Source: Arthrobacter sp.
Lineage (GTDB): Bacteria; Actinomycetota; Actinomycetes; Actinomycetales; Micrococcaceae
Direction: 5' to 3'
DNA length: 28,154 bases
Assembly: GCA_031178585.1 (NCBI GenBank)
Contig: JAPSIT010000019.1
Location: 1-28,154, forward strand
Under the pieces are notes generated by a model. The model did not search any database, was not told the origin of the DNA, and saw only the letters and a list, made by a program, of their open reading frames with translations. The position numbers and the translations under genes were made by a program. This document shows, piece by piece, positions 16,410-23,809 of this stretch; within the stretch, counting starts at the first letter, position 1, and the number at the start of each line of letters is the position of its first letter.

Positions 16410-17144
16410 ATGATGTCGACGGCGACAGTAGCTCACGCGGATGACGCGAACGACGGCGGGTCCCCCGCCATGCACGAACGCGTACTGGACGCTGTGGGCA
16501 CCGCCATCGCCGGAGGTGACCTCCCGCCGGGCAGCCGGCTCACCTTGGAGGGGCTGCAGCAGGAGTACGGGGTATCCCGCACGGTCGCGCGCGACACCAT
16601 GAAGGTCCTCGAATCCATGAACCTGGTGTATTCACGTCGGCGCGTCGGCATCGTGGTGCAGCGCCGCGAGCTGTGGAATGTCTTTGATCCCAAGCTGGTG
16701 CGGTGGCGCCTTGCCTCGGACCGCCGCGCACGGCAGTACAGCAGCCTGACGGAGCTGCGCATCGCCGTCGAGCCCATTGCGGCGGCGGGGGCCGCACGCA
16801 GGGCAAGCGCGGAGGAGCGCAGCCAGCTCGTCGCCCTGGCCGCCGACCTGCGGCGGCTGGGTGAAGCGGGCGAGCTGAAGGCCTTTCTGGCGGCGGACAT
16901 CGCCTTTCACAGCCTGCTGCTGCGGAGTTGCGGCAACGAAATGTTCTCGGCCCTCGAGGGGATGGTCGCCGAGGTGCTCACCAGCCGCACGCACCAGGGG
17001 CTGATGCCGTTCAAGCCCCGGCCAGAAGCGCTCGACGCCCATGAAGAGGTCGCCGCTGCTGTGGCCGGCGGAGACACGACGGCGGCCGAGTCGGCGATGC
17101 ACCACATCCTGAATGAGGTCCGAGAGGCTATGGGCCTTCACTAA
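16410..17144 (+). CDS. gntR: GntR/FadR-family transcriptional regulator of the gluconate locus
   Basis: 244 residues. An N-terminal winged helix-turn-helix (about 20-86: MHERVLDAVGTAIAGGDLPPGSRL, LQQEYGVSRTVARDTMKVLESMNLV, RRVGIVVQRR) is followed by an all-helical FCD ligand-binding domain (about 110-240). FCD metal-site residues are visible in ADIAFH (Asp163, His167) and in AHEEV (His211). Members of this subfamily are dimers that leave DNA when the substrate or its phosphate binds. GGAAGG lies 5 bases before ATG 16410; ATG 16413 is equally possible. Divergence from gntK and the palindromes in the 189-bp gap support autoregulation plus control of gntK-gntP. Confidence 0.93.
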   Translation: MMSTATVAHADDANDGGSPAMHERVLDAVGTAIAGGDLPPGSRLTLEGLQQEYGVSRTVARDTMKVLESMNLVYSRRRVGIVVQRRELWNVFDPKLVRWRLASDRRARQYSSLTELRIAVEPIAAAGAARRASAEERSQLVALAADLRRLGEAGELKAFLAADIAFHSLLLRSCGNEMFSALEGMVAEVLTSRTHQGLMPFKPRPEALDAHEEVAAAVAGGDTTAAESAMHHILNEVREAMGLH

Positions 17145-17266
17145 TCCCCTCTGGCGCCGCTTTCCTGGGAAGCGCATAATCTTAGGGCCGCTCCAATTCG
17201 CGGACACAATGAACGAGCGGATCATTCACCGGCTGCACCCAAAGGGCCGCCGGCATTCTGGCGAAG

Positions 17267-17285
17267 GCGGGCCGGGCTGGCCCGC
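17267..17285 (+). terminator. Possible terminator hairpin after gntR
   Basis: GCGGGCC-GGGCT-GGCCCGC, perfect 7-bp stem with a 5-base loop, in the 189-bp gap before the next gene. The following sequence GCTTCGCG has only a poor T tract. Confidence 0.4.
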
Positions 17286-17333
17286 TGCTTCGCGCCCCTG
17301 CTGAAAAAACGGTCTCAGAGGGTAGAAAGAAAA

Positions 17334-17861
17334 ATGTTGCATCGCACCAAAAAAGGACTCATGTCCATGGTTGTTGCCGTCGTCCTGACGGCCGGACTCA
17401 TGCCCACCACGGCCGCCGCCCACGGTGGCGGGGACGACGACGATAAGGATCGGAAGCTGACCTCCGAGCAGCGCAAACTGGTCAAGACCCTGAGGGACGT
17501 CACGGAGGAATACCGTTCGCTCGCTGAGGCGAAGGAGGACGGCTACAAGAAGGTCACTCCATGCGTCGCCAAAAAGGGCGTGGGCGCAATGGGGTTTCAT
17601 TACGCCAAGAACTCCCTGATTGACGGCAAGACCGACCCCCGCAAGCCGGAAGTCCTGGTGTACATGCCCAACAAGGACGGCAAGTACAAGCTGGTAGCTG
17701 TCGAGTTCCTGTCCACTGCCAAGAAGCGTCCCACAATCGCGGGCGTGAAGTTCGAGAACGGACCGTTCCCCGGCACGTTCGCCCTGCACGCGTGGATCTG
17801 GCGCGACAATCCTGACGGCATGTTCGCGGCGTACAACCCTAGGCTCCACTGCCCCAAGTAG
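17334..17861 (+). CDS. Secreted protein of unknown function with conserved His/Cys (175 aa)
   Basis: Not assigned to a named function. The N-terminus (MLHRTKKGLMSMVVAVVLTAGLMPTTAAAH) is a Sec signal with probable cleavage after residue 29. An acidic patch GGGDDDDKD follows, then a long helix (43-70). The core has MGFHYAKNSLIDGKTDPRKPEVLVYMPNKDGKYKLVAVEFL (86-126) and FALHAWIWRDNPDGMFAAYNPRLHCPK (149-175). Proteins with the same GFHY ... DPxxPEVLVY ... HAWxWxxNPxGMFxxxNPxxxC pattern occur widely in bacteria as uncharacterised exported proteins. Cys77 and Cys173 could form a disulfide; His89, His152 and His172 are candidates for metal or heme binding. The RBS region GAGGGTAGAAAG is purine-rich. 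It is a single gene, followed by a repeat-derived hairpin. Confidence 0.88.
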   Translation: MLHRTKKGLMSMVVAVVLTAGLMPTTAAAHGGGDDDDKDRKLTSEQRKLVKTLRDVTEEYRSLAEAKEDGYKKVTPCVAKKGVGAMGFHYAKNSLIDGKTDPRKPEVLVYMPNKDGKYKLVAVEFLSTAKKRPTIAGVKFENGPFPGTFALHAWIWRDNPDGMFAAYNPRLHCPK

Positions 17862-17872
17862 CGTGCGCCCCG

Positions 17873-17922
17873 CCGGTTGAGCCTGTCGCGGCGACTTGCT
17901 CTCGGCAGGCTCGATCAGCGGT
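17873..17922. repeat. Dispersed repeat copy 3 (inverted pair forming a hairpin)
   Basis: CCGGTTGAGCCTGTCG (17873-17888) and an inverted partner CGGCAGGCTCGATCAG (17903-17918). GAGCCTG (17879-17885) and CAGGCTC (17906-17912) make a perfect 7-bp stem around a 20-base loop. It starts 12 bases after the stop of the secreted-protein gene and may act as its terminator. Confidence 0.65.
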
Positions 17923-18035
17923 CAGCAGACCCGGGAGCTCTGGTCCGGCGCAGGCCGCAGGACTACGATGCAGGTGCATCTGCGGTCGCCACCGTGCCGC
18001 AGCATGCTCCGTTCAACTGCGTGGGAGGACACGTC

Positions 18036-18383
18036 ATGGAATGCATTACGTGGTTTGTGCCGATTCTGCCCGGCAAGCTGGACGAGTGGAAGGGGCTCAT
18101 TGAGGAAATTCACGGCCCCCGCGAGGAGGAACACCGGCGTTCCCGTGAGCGCATGGGGCTGACCCGGGAAGTGGTCAGCCGCATGCAGACGCCGCAGGGA
18201 GACTTTGCCTGCCTGTTCCATGAAGGCGAGGACCTGGCCAAGTCGTTCCAGACCCCCGCCACCTCGGACGATCCGCACGACCAGTGGTTCAGGGAAAAAA
18301 TCCAGGCTATTCACGGCATCACGGCTGAGATGCTGCAGGGCCCCCTTCCCGCGTCACTTCACTTTGACTTCAAGGCCGGCTGA
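18036..18383 (+). CDS. Small hypothetical protein, probable ferredoxin-like alpha/beta fold (115 aa)
   Basis: Function not recognised. GGAGG lies 7 bases upstream of ATG 18036, a clear start. The protein begins MECITWFVPILPGKLDEWKGLIEEIHGPREEEHRRSRERMGLTREVVSRM, then QTPQGDFACLFHEGEDLAKSFQ, then a C-terminal helical part ending in a beta-like LHFDFKAG. The strand-helix-strand order with the PGKxxEWKxLIEE motif recalls dimeric alpha/beta-barrel proteins of the DUF6176 or EthD-like kind, which bind small ligands. This is a comparison by eye. No signal peptide or membrane segment. It has its own upstream region, which includes the repeat-derived hairpin. Confidence 0.8.
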   Translation: MECITWFVPILPGKLDEWKGLIEEIHGPREEEHRRSRERMGLTREVVSRMQTPQGDFACLFHEGEDLAKSFQTPATSDDPHDQWFREKIQAIHGITAEMLQGPLPASLHFDFKAG

Positions 18384-18500
18384 CCGGCGGACGCCGGGCA
18401 TCGCGGCGCCCGTAGCGTTGCCGGCCGCCCGGTGCCTTGCGGACCCTCCAAGGTTTCCCCAAGGTCGCAGGACTAGAAGTTTAAATCCGCCGGGTGACCG

Positions 18501-18506
18501 TAGAAT
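18501..18506 (+). promoter_or_regulatory. Candidate -10 element of the phytase gene
   Basis: TAGAAT, a near-perfect -10, about 100 bases before ATG 18609. No good -35 is visible 16-18 bases upstream, which suits an activated promoter. GCCGGGTGACC (18489-18499) just upstream is, on the opposite strand, one PhoP-like 11-base unit (GGTCACCCGGC), but no second unit is in register. Confidence 0.35.
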
Positions 18507-18608
18507 CATCCGCCACCTATTGAACGTCGTTGTGCACATCCGCATGTACATCTCCCATTGTCGGGCCCGGTTCCCGGGACTTTTCTCCCAGATGACAGAG
18601 AGGTCATC

Positions 18609-21566
18609 ATGCGCATGGTCATTCGAATCCTCACCCCGTTGATGGTGGCTGGACTGCTCGCTGGACTGCTTATGGGCATTGCCGCTCCGGTCGCGAGTGC
18701 GGCCGTCGTACAGGTGACTGCAACCGTCGAAACGGCGCCGATGCATGGAACCGGGGATGCCGCGGACGACCCCGCCATTTGGCTCCATCCCACCGACCCG
18801 TCGATGAGCACCATCATCGGGACGGACAAGAGCAGGGATGGGCGCGGCCTCGTCGTCTACGACCTGTCCGGACGGGAGTTGTTCTACTACCCCGATGGGC
18901 GCATGAACAATGTTGATGTCCGCTATAACTTTCCCCTCGGCAGCAGCCGCGTCGGCTTGGTCGGTGCCTCAAACCGGGAACGGAGCCTTGACTTCTACAA
19001 GGTCAACGAGTCGGACCGCTCGCTGACGAAGGTGGGCAGCTTCGCGCCCACTGCCAACATCGGCACGCCCCGCGGGTTCTCGTTCTACCACTCCCCGGAG
19101 ACCGGCAAGTACTTCGCTTATGTCACCGATATCGGCAAGGTCGAGCAGTGGGAGCTTGACGGCTCCACGGGATCAGTAACCGGCCGGCTCGTGCGCAGCT
19201 GGACGGTGAGCGGTCCGGCCCACACCGAGGGTCTGGTGGCCGATGATGAGATGAAGCGGCTCTACATTGCGCAGGAGGATATCGGTGGAATCTGGCGCTA
19301 CGGCGCCGAGCCCGGGGACTCAACCGTCGGGACAAAAGTTGTCAGCACCGTCGAGAATGGCGGCGACATCGTGCAGGACATCAAGGGAATCAGCATCTAC
19401 TACGGCAGCGGAGGGGCCGGTTACCTGCTGGCCGCGAGCCAGGGCTCCAACCAATTCCACGTCTATGCCCGCGACGACAACCGGCCGCTGGGAGCCTTCG
19501 CCATCCCGGCCGGGAACGGGGTCGATGCTGTCACCGGCATGGATGGGATAGACGTCACCAACTTCGGCGTCGGTGGGCCCTTCCCCCAAGGCTTCTTCGT
19601 CACGCAGGACACAGCCAACGACAACGGGCTGCAGCAGAATTTCAAGCTGGTGCCATGGCAGTCCATCGCCGCCGCCTACGCGCCGGCTTTGCTCGTCGAT
19701 GCGGCCTACGACCCGCGCAAAATCGGGGCTGGGCCCACCACCCCCGAACCGCCGGACACCACGATCACCAGCACGCCGGCCAACCCGACGAGCTCCACAT
19801 CCGCTCAGTTCAGCTTCACCTCGGCATCCACCACCGCGACGTTCGCCTGCTCGCTCGACTCGGCAGCATTTGCCAATTGCACCAGTCCGGCGTCGTACTC
19901 CGGCCTCCTCGATGGTGCGCATACTTTCCGGGTTCGTGCCTCTGACCAGAACGGCGCAGACCCGTCCCCCGCCAGCTACACGTGGACCGTGGACACGACG
20001 CCTCCGGAAGGGGACACCACGCCCCCGGAGACGACGATCACGTCGGGGCCACCTTCGACAACGACGTCGACCAGCGCCTCCTTTGCATTCACCTCGAGTG
20101 AAGCGAATTCGACGTTCCAGTGCAGCCTGGATGGTGCGCCGCGCGCCGCGTGCACCTCGCCCCAGACCTACACCGGGTTGTCGATCGGATCCCACACATT
20201 CAATGTCTGGGGCACCGACGCAGCCGGCAACACCGACCCCACAGCAGCGACGCAGACCTGGAGCGTCGGCGCCGGCGGCGGAACGTCGGAGACCGTCACG
20301 CTCACGGCCACCGCTGACAGCTATGTATCAAGCGGGGCCACAGGGACCAACTTTGGCACCAGCACCATCTTGGCTGTGGACAACAGCCCGGTGGCGCACA
20401 CGTACTTGAAGTTCAACCTCTCGGCATATGCGGGCAGGACGCTGGAAAGTGCCACGCTGCAGCTGCGCAGCGCCGGGAGCGGGTCCACCGGCAGGCAGAA
20501 CATCAAGCTGGTCGCCAATGACAGCTGGACCGAGAGCGGGACCGGCGCGATCACGTACAACAACAGGCCGACGCTCGGCACCAGCATCGGCACGCTCGGC
20601 CCGACAACGACCAACACCAACTACAACGTTCCACTGACCGTCAGCGGCCTGACCGGTGAACTCGGCCAACAGCTCACCCTGGCCCTGGACTCCAGCAGCA
20701 GCGACGGCCTGGACCTCAACTCCAAGGAAGCCAGCAGCACGGGCGCACCCAAGCTCGTGCTCACGGTCACAGGCACCGGCGGCGGCGGCGGTGGTGGTGA
20801 CACGACGGCCCCGGAGACGACGATCACGTCGGGACCACCTGCCACATCGACGTCGACCAGCGCCTCCTTCGCGTTCACCTCGAGTGAAGCGAATTCGACG
20901 TTCCAGTGCAGCCTGGATGGTGCAGCGCGCGCCGCGTGCACTTCGCCCCAGACCTACACCGGGTTGTCGATCGGATCCCACACATTCAATGTCTGGGGCA
21001 CCGACGCAGCCGGCAACACCGACCCCACAGCAGCGACGCAGACCTGGAGCGTCGGCGCCGGCGGCGGAACGTCGGAGACCGTCACGCTCACGGCCACCGC
21101 TGACAGCTATGTATCAAGCGGGGCCACAGGGACCAACTTTGGCACCAGCACCATCTTGGCTGTGGACAACAGCCCGGTGGCGCACACGTACTTGAAGTTC
21201 AACCTCTCGGCATATGCGGGCAGGACGCTGGAAAGTGCCACGCTGCAGCTGCGCAGCGCCGGGAGCGGGTCCACCGGCAGGCAGAACATCAAGCTGGTCG
21301 CCAATGACAGCTGGACCGAGAGCGGGACCGGCGCGATCACGTACAACAACAGGCCGACGCTCGGCACCACCAGCATCGGCACGCTCGGCCCAACAACGAC
21401 CAACACCAACTACAACGTTCCACTGACCGTCAGCACCCTGACCGCGGAACTCGGCCAACAGCTCACCCTGGCCCTGGACTCCAGCAGCAGCGACGGCCTG
21501 GACCTCAACTCCAAAGAAGCAGGCAACACCGCCGCACCCAAGCTCGTGCTCACGCTGAAGAAGTAG
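18609..21566 (+). CDS. Secreted beta-propeller phytase with Ig-like and CBM96/DNRLRE-like modules
   Basis: 985 residues. ATG 18609 has AGAGAGG 5-11 bases upstream and begins a Sec signal (cleavage near ASAA, 29-32). Residues about 36-371 are a beta-propeller phytase (BPP): DDPAIWLHPTDPSMSTIIGTDK (53-74), NNVDVRYNF (100-108), GASNRERSLDFY (119-130), GFSFYH (156-161), EGLVADDEMKRLYIAQEDIGGIWRYG (207-232), QGSNQFHVYAR (278-288), MDGIDVTN (311-318). BPPs use calcium to remove phosphate from phytate. After a Pro/Thr linker come an Ig-like domain (about 381-468) and two near-identical units, each an Ig-like domain (SASFAFTSSEANSTFQCSLDG) plus a beta-sandwich ADSYVSSGATGTNFG...TYLKFNL resembling CBM96/DNRLRE modules. 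No LPXTG or membrane anchor is present. The modules probably bind plant or microbial polysaccharide and hold the enzyme near its substrate. Confidence 0.93.
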   Translation: MRMVIRILTPLMVAGLLAGLLMGIAAPVASAAVVQVTATVETAPMHGTGDAADDPAIWLHPTDPSMSTIIGTDKSRDGRGLVVYDLSGRELFYYPDGRMNNVDVRYNFPLGSSRVGLVGASNRERSLDFYKVNESDRSLTKVGSFAPTANIGTPRGFSFYHSPETGKYFAYVTDIGKVEQWELDGSTGSVTGRLVRSWTVSGPAHTEGLVADDEMKRLYIAQEDIGGIWRYGAEPGDSTVGTKVVSTVENGGDIVQDIKGISIYYGSGGAGYLLAASQGSNQFHVYARDDNRPLGAFAIPAGNGVDAVTGMDGIDVTNFGVGGPFPQGFFVTQDTANDNGLQQNFKLVPWQSIAAAYAPALLVDAAYDPRKIGAGPTTPEPPDTTITSTPANPTSSTSAQFSFTSASTTATFACSLDSAAFANCTSPASYSGLLDGAHTFRVRASDQNGADPSPASYTWTVDTTPPEGDTTPPETTITSGPPSTTTSTSASFAFTSSEANSTFQCSLDGAPRAACTSPQTYTGLSIGSHTFNVWGTDAAGNTDPTAATQTWSVGAGGGTSETVTLTATADSYVSSGATGTNFGTSTILAVDNSPVAHTYLKFNLSAYAGRTLESATLQLRSAGSGSTGRQNIKLVANDSWTESGTGAITYNNRPTLGTSIGTLGPTTTNTNYNVPLTVSGLTGELGQQLTLALDSSSSDGLDLNSKEASSTGAPKLVLTVTGTGGGGGGGDTTAPETTITSGPPATSTSTSASFAFTSSEANSTFQCSLDGAARAACTSPQTYTGLSIGSHTFNVWGTDAAGNTDPTAATQTWSVGAGGGTSETVTLTATADSYVSSGATGTNFGTSTILAVDNSPVAHTYLKFNLSAYAGRTLESATLQLRSAGSGSTGRQNIKLVANDSWTESGTGAITYNNRPTLGTTSIGTLGPTTTNTNYNVPLTVSTLTAELGQQLTLALDSSSSDGLDLNSKEAGNTAAPKLVLTLKK
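20013..21563 (+). repeat. In-frame tandem duplication inside the phytase gene
   Basis: Two direct repeats, 20013-20798 (786 bp, 262 codons) and 20799-21563. Alignment by eye shows about 420 bp that appear identical at the nucleotide level (20163-20582 against 20949-21368), with scattered differences on either side and one 3-bp insertion (an extra Thr codon) in the second copy near 21366. Synonymous positions are also conserved, so the duplication or gene conversion is recent. Confidence 0.92.
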
Positions 21567-21580
21567 GTACGCGTTGCCTG

Positions 21581-22606
21581 CTAATGGCCCGGATCGTGGT
21601 CACGCTTCGTCGGCCGATAGCCAGCAAGTTCGGCGCGGACGTCGCCTTCCTCGTGCCCGCCCTTTCCCTTGCCGAGCGGCAGCGCTTTGAGCAGCGGGTG
21701 CACGACAGCCATGACCGCGATGCCCCAAACGACTCCGACGATGGCCGAGCACAGGGTGTTAACGAGCCAGGCCAGGAATCCGCCCACCACGGCGATTCCG
21801 GCGAAGGGGTGCTCGAGGGCATGGACCAGGTCATACGGCGCGTGCCAGCCGAGGTCGTAGGCTCCCTGCAGCATGATGTGACCACCAACCCACAGCATGG
21901 CAACCGTCCCGATTAGGGTGATCGCGGCCAGCACGGCGGGCATCCCCTTGACCAGCAGCTCGCCGAAGCGCTTGGAGCCCGCGGATTCTCTAGCGGCCAG
22001 GTGCAGGCCGATGTCGTCCATTTTGACGATCAGTCCGACGGCGCCGTACACAAGCACCGTGATCACCAGGGCCACAACAACCAGGATAATTGCCCGGGAC
22101 AACAAGGAATCGGCGGCCACCTCGTTCATCGAGATAACCATGATCTCGCAGGACAGGATGAAATCGGTGGTGATGGCGCCCTTGATGACCTTGGACTCCG
22201 CCTCGGGTCCCCGTTCGACCGCCGGCGTAGCTTCTTCGGCGGAGTGGTGGCCGCGGAGCTTGTGCCAGACCTTTTCGGCACCCTCGTAGCAGAGGTAGGT
22301 GCCGCCCAGCATGAGGATGAAAGGGATGGCCCCCGGGAGGAAGGCGCTGACGAGCAGCAGTGCCGGCAGGATGACCAGCAGCTTGTTCCGGAGCGAGCCC
22401 CAGAAGATCCGCTTGATCATCGGCAGTTCGCGGGACGGGTCTGCCCCGGACACGTACTGTGGGGTGACGGCGGCGTCGTCGATTACCACGCCGGCGGCTT
22501 TGGCCCCCGCCTTGGCGGCTCCGGCAGCGACGTCGTCCACCGAGGCGGCCGCTATGCGGGCAAGGGCGGCGACGTCGTCCAGGAGGGCGACGAGACCGCC
22601 GCTCAC
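21581..22606 (-). CDS. DUF808 family membrane protein
   Basis: 341 residues. The start MSGGLVALLDDVAALARIAAASVDDVAAGAAKAGAKAAGVVIDDAAVTPQYV is the family hallmark, as are LPMIKRIFWGSLRNKLLVILPALLL and TTDFILSCEIMVISMNEV. About six to seven membrane segments lie at roughly 75-95, 168-198, 222-245 and 265-315. Members such as E. coli YedI are inner-membrane proteins without established function. The start is GTG 22606, with GGGGCGACC upstream. The C-terminus is a charged cytoplasmic tail ending in His-Asp-Pro-Gly-His. It ends 14 bp from the phytase stop, tail to tail, so the two transcripts converge without a recognisable terminator. Confidence 0.92.
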   Translation of the reverse strand: MSGGLVALLDDVAALARIAAASVDDVAAGAAKAGAKAAGVVIDDAAVTPQYVSGADPSRELPMIKRIFWGSLRNKLLVILPALLLVSAFLPGAIPFILMLGGTYLCYEGAEKVWHKLRGHHSAEEATPAVERGPEAESKVIKGAITTDFILSCEIMVISMNEVAADSLLSRAIILVVVALVITVLVYGAVGLIVKMDDIGLHLAARESAGSKRFGELLVKGMPAVLAAITLIGTVAMLWVGGHIMLQGAYDLGWHAPYDLVHALEHPFAGIAVVGGFLAWLVNTLCSAIVGVVWGIAVMAVVHPLLKALPLGKGKGGHEEGDVRAELAGYRPTKRDHDPGH

Positions 22607-22683
22607 AGGTCGCCCCGGTGCTGCTCGAGGGCGGATGGCTGGGCGTGGGAGCCTCGATTGAGTCGCGTGATTGGCATGTTCGG

Positions 22684-22689
22684 AGTATA
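22684..22689 (-). promoter_or_regulatory. Candidate -10 element for the DUF808 gene
   Basis: TATACT on the minus strand, about 78 bases before the GTG start. No convincing -35. It is the only consensus-like hexamer in the 22607-22770 gap. Confidence 0.35.
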
Positions 22690-22771
22690 TGTCTTACGCA
22701 CAGCTGCGCGCGGATTCAGGCCCAAACTTCAGCTGCAACGACCTCCGTTCGAAGCTTGCAGGACGCCCACG

Positions 22772-22811
22772 GCACAACAAAAGCAGGGCCCGTCCGAAGA
22801 CGGGCCCTGCT
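22772..22811 (-). terminator. Intrinsic terminator of the cold-shock gene
   Basis: Perfect 13-bp stem AGCAGGGCCCGTC / GACGGGCCCTGCT (22782-22794 and 22799-22811) with a stable CGAA-type tetraloop. On the minus strand it is followed by TTTTGTTG. Confidence 0.92.
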
Positions 22812-22842
22812 CGAAACCTAACGGTCCCGGTTCTCTAGAAAA

Positions 22843-23046
22843 TTAGAGAGCCTGGATGTTGACGGCCTGGGGACCCTTGGGGCCCTGCTCGGTGTCGAAG
22901 GAAACCTTCTGGTTCTCTTCGAGGGAGCGGAAGCCGCCGGAGTTGATCGCGGAGTAGTGCGCGAAAACGTCCTGCGAGGAGTCGTCCGGGGAAATGAAGC
23001 CGAAGCCCTTTTCAGCGTTAAACCATTTGACGGTACCAGTAGCCAT
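22843..23046 (-). CDS. cspA: Cold-shock protein, CspA family
   Basis: 67 residues, a single cold-shock (OB-fold) domain. RNP1 KGFGFI (13-18) and RNP2 VFAHYSAI (27-34) are intact, with the aromatic residues for stacking on single-stranded RNA or DNA (Trp8, Phe15, Phe17, Phe28, His30). The family melts mRNA secondary structure; actinobacterial members are often constitutive as well as cold-inducible. RNP2 reads VFAHYSAI where many CspA proteins have VFVHFSAI, a conservative difference. AAGGAC lies 7 bases upstream of the ATG. A long untranslated leader with hairpins precedes it and a strong terminator follows, so it is monocistronic. Confidence 0.97.
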   Translation of the reverse strand: MATGTVKWFNAEKGFGFISPDDSSQDVFAHYSAINSGGFRSLEENQKVSFDTEQGPKGPQAVNIQAL

Positions 23047-23202
23047 TATTTTTGTCCTTCGTGAAGGTGGAGGGAAAGTCCCGACTTTCGGGCCCTCCGG
23101 TGTGGGGTGTTCAAAACCGCTACTTCAGAAGAACGCGGACTTTCGACCGCGCGTACTGCCTGAACTACCAACTGCATAAACACAACAACGAGTACAACAC
23201 TA
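23047..23202 (-). promoter_or_regulatory. 5' leader and candidate promoter of cspA
   Basis: A -10 candidate TAGTGT (minus strand, 23202-23197) would give a leader of about 145 bases, the length range of cold-shock mRNAs. The leader holds a nested inverted repeat, GGAGGG (23069-23074) with CCCTCC (23093-23098) enclosing AAAGTC with GACTTT, and a smaller CGCGG/CCGCG hairpin near 23133-23150. Temperature-dependent refolding is possible but not shown. Confidence 0.35.
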
Positions 23203-23296
23203 CAGGAGATTTTCACCACCAGTGACCACGGCTTCCGGGCAGCACCCAGTACGGCCGCCATCCGGTATCACGACGGCGGTCTTCCCGGCTTGGGTG

Positions 23297-23325
23297 TCGA
23301 CCGGCGCCGGGTGCGGGAATATGCT
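23297..23325 (+). promoter_or_regulatory. Promoter candidate of the TfoX-N gene
   Basis: TCGACC (23297-23302), 17 bases, TATGCT (23320-23325), giving a leader of about 45 bases before ATG 23379. The remainder of the intergenic stretch 23203-23296 shows nothing further. Confidence 0.45.
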
Positions 23326-23378
23326 TCAGACAGTCCAGCCTTTCCCGCTCCCCGCCCAAAGCCAAGGAAGTGTTCAGA

Positions 23379-23756
23379 ATGCAGATGCCCAAGCCGTCCG
23401 AGGAGGACAAGGAGCGGTTCCGTGCTGCCGTGCCAGATCATCCGGACGTGGTGGTGAAGCCGATGTTCGGGAACTTGGGCGCCTTCGTGAACGGGAACAT
23501 GTTCGCCGGCCTGTTCGGTCCTACCATCGGCGTCCGGCTGTCTGAGGCCGACCGAACACTACTGGAGAGCTCCGAGCGGACTGTGCCCTTCGGGCCGGAG
23601 GAGCGGCCGATGGGCGGCTACGTCGGACTGCCCGAGGTGTGGAACGAAGAAGGCGACGGCGATCAAGCGCGGGCCCGGGCGTGGGTGATGAAGGCGTACG
23701 CCTACGTGGCCGGGCTGCCGCCCAAGGAGCCAAAGGCACGCGGCAAGAAAAAGTAA
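23379..23756 (+). CDS. TfoX N-terminal domain protein (125 aa)
   Basis: The sequence VVVKPMFGNLGAFVNGNMFAGLFGPTIGVRLSEADRTLL is the core of the TfoX/Sxy N-terminal domain, with the usual KxMFGxxxxFxNGxMFA pattern. PMGGYVGLPEVW and AWVMKAYAYVAGLPPKEPK complete it. Full-length TfoX/Sxy of gamma-proteobacteria promotes competence-gene expression with CRP; stand-alone N-domains as here are common in actinobacteria and have no proven role. The tail is Lys-rich (KARGKKK). AAGGAAG lies 10 bases before ATG 23379; the in-frame GTG at 23370 is too close to it. The gene converges on the BCCT transporter. Confidence 0.88.
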   Translation: MQMPKPSEEDKERFRAAVPDHPDVVVKPMFGNLGAFVNGNMFAGLFGPTIGVRLSEADRTLLESSERTVPFGPEERPMGGYVGLPEVWNEEGDGDQARARAWVMKAYAYVAGLPPKEPKARGKKK

Positions 23757-23773
23757 GGCCTGCAGGTTCCACG

Positions 23774-23796
23774 TGCGCCACCGGAAACCGGCGCGC
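23774..23796. terminator. Possible bidirectional hairpin between TfoX-N and BCCT genes
   Basis: GCGC-CA-CCGG-AAA-CCGG-C-GCGC, an imperfect GC-rich stem with a 3-base loop, in the 53-bp gap between the two convergent stop codons. No T tract. Confidence 0.3.
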
Positions 23797-23809
23797 GCCA
23801 ACAGCTGGC

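Noticed and set aside
18489..18499. Single PhoP-like unit (GGTCACCCGGC on the minus strand) before the phytase
   Set aside because: No second unit in 11-base register on either side and it points away from the gene. Not enough for a PHO box, although phosphate control of a phytase would make sense.
20781..20799. Gly-codon run (GGC/GGT repeats) in the phytase as a possible microsatellite
   Set aside because: It encodes a flexible glycine linker between modules, which is common in multidomain secreted enzymes.
23046..23261. 71-codon minus-strand frame with a hydrophobic segment upstream of cspA
   Set aside because: Lies in the cspA leader and shares its bases with the RBS; no RBS of its own. 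Better explained as untranslated leader.
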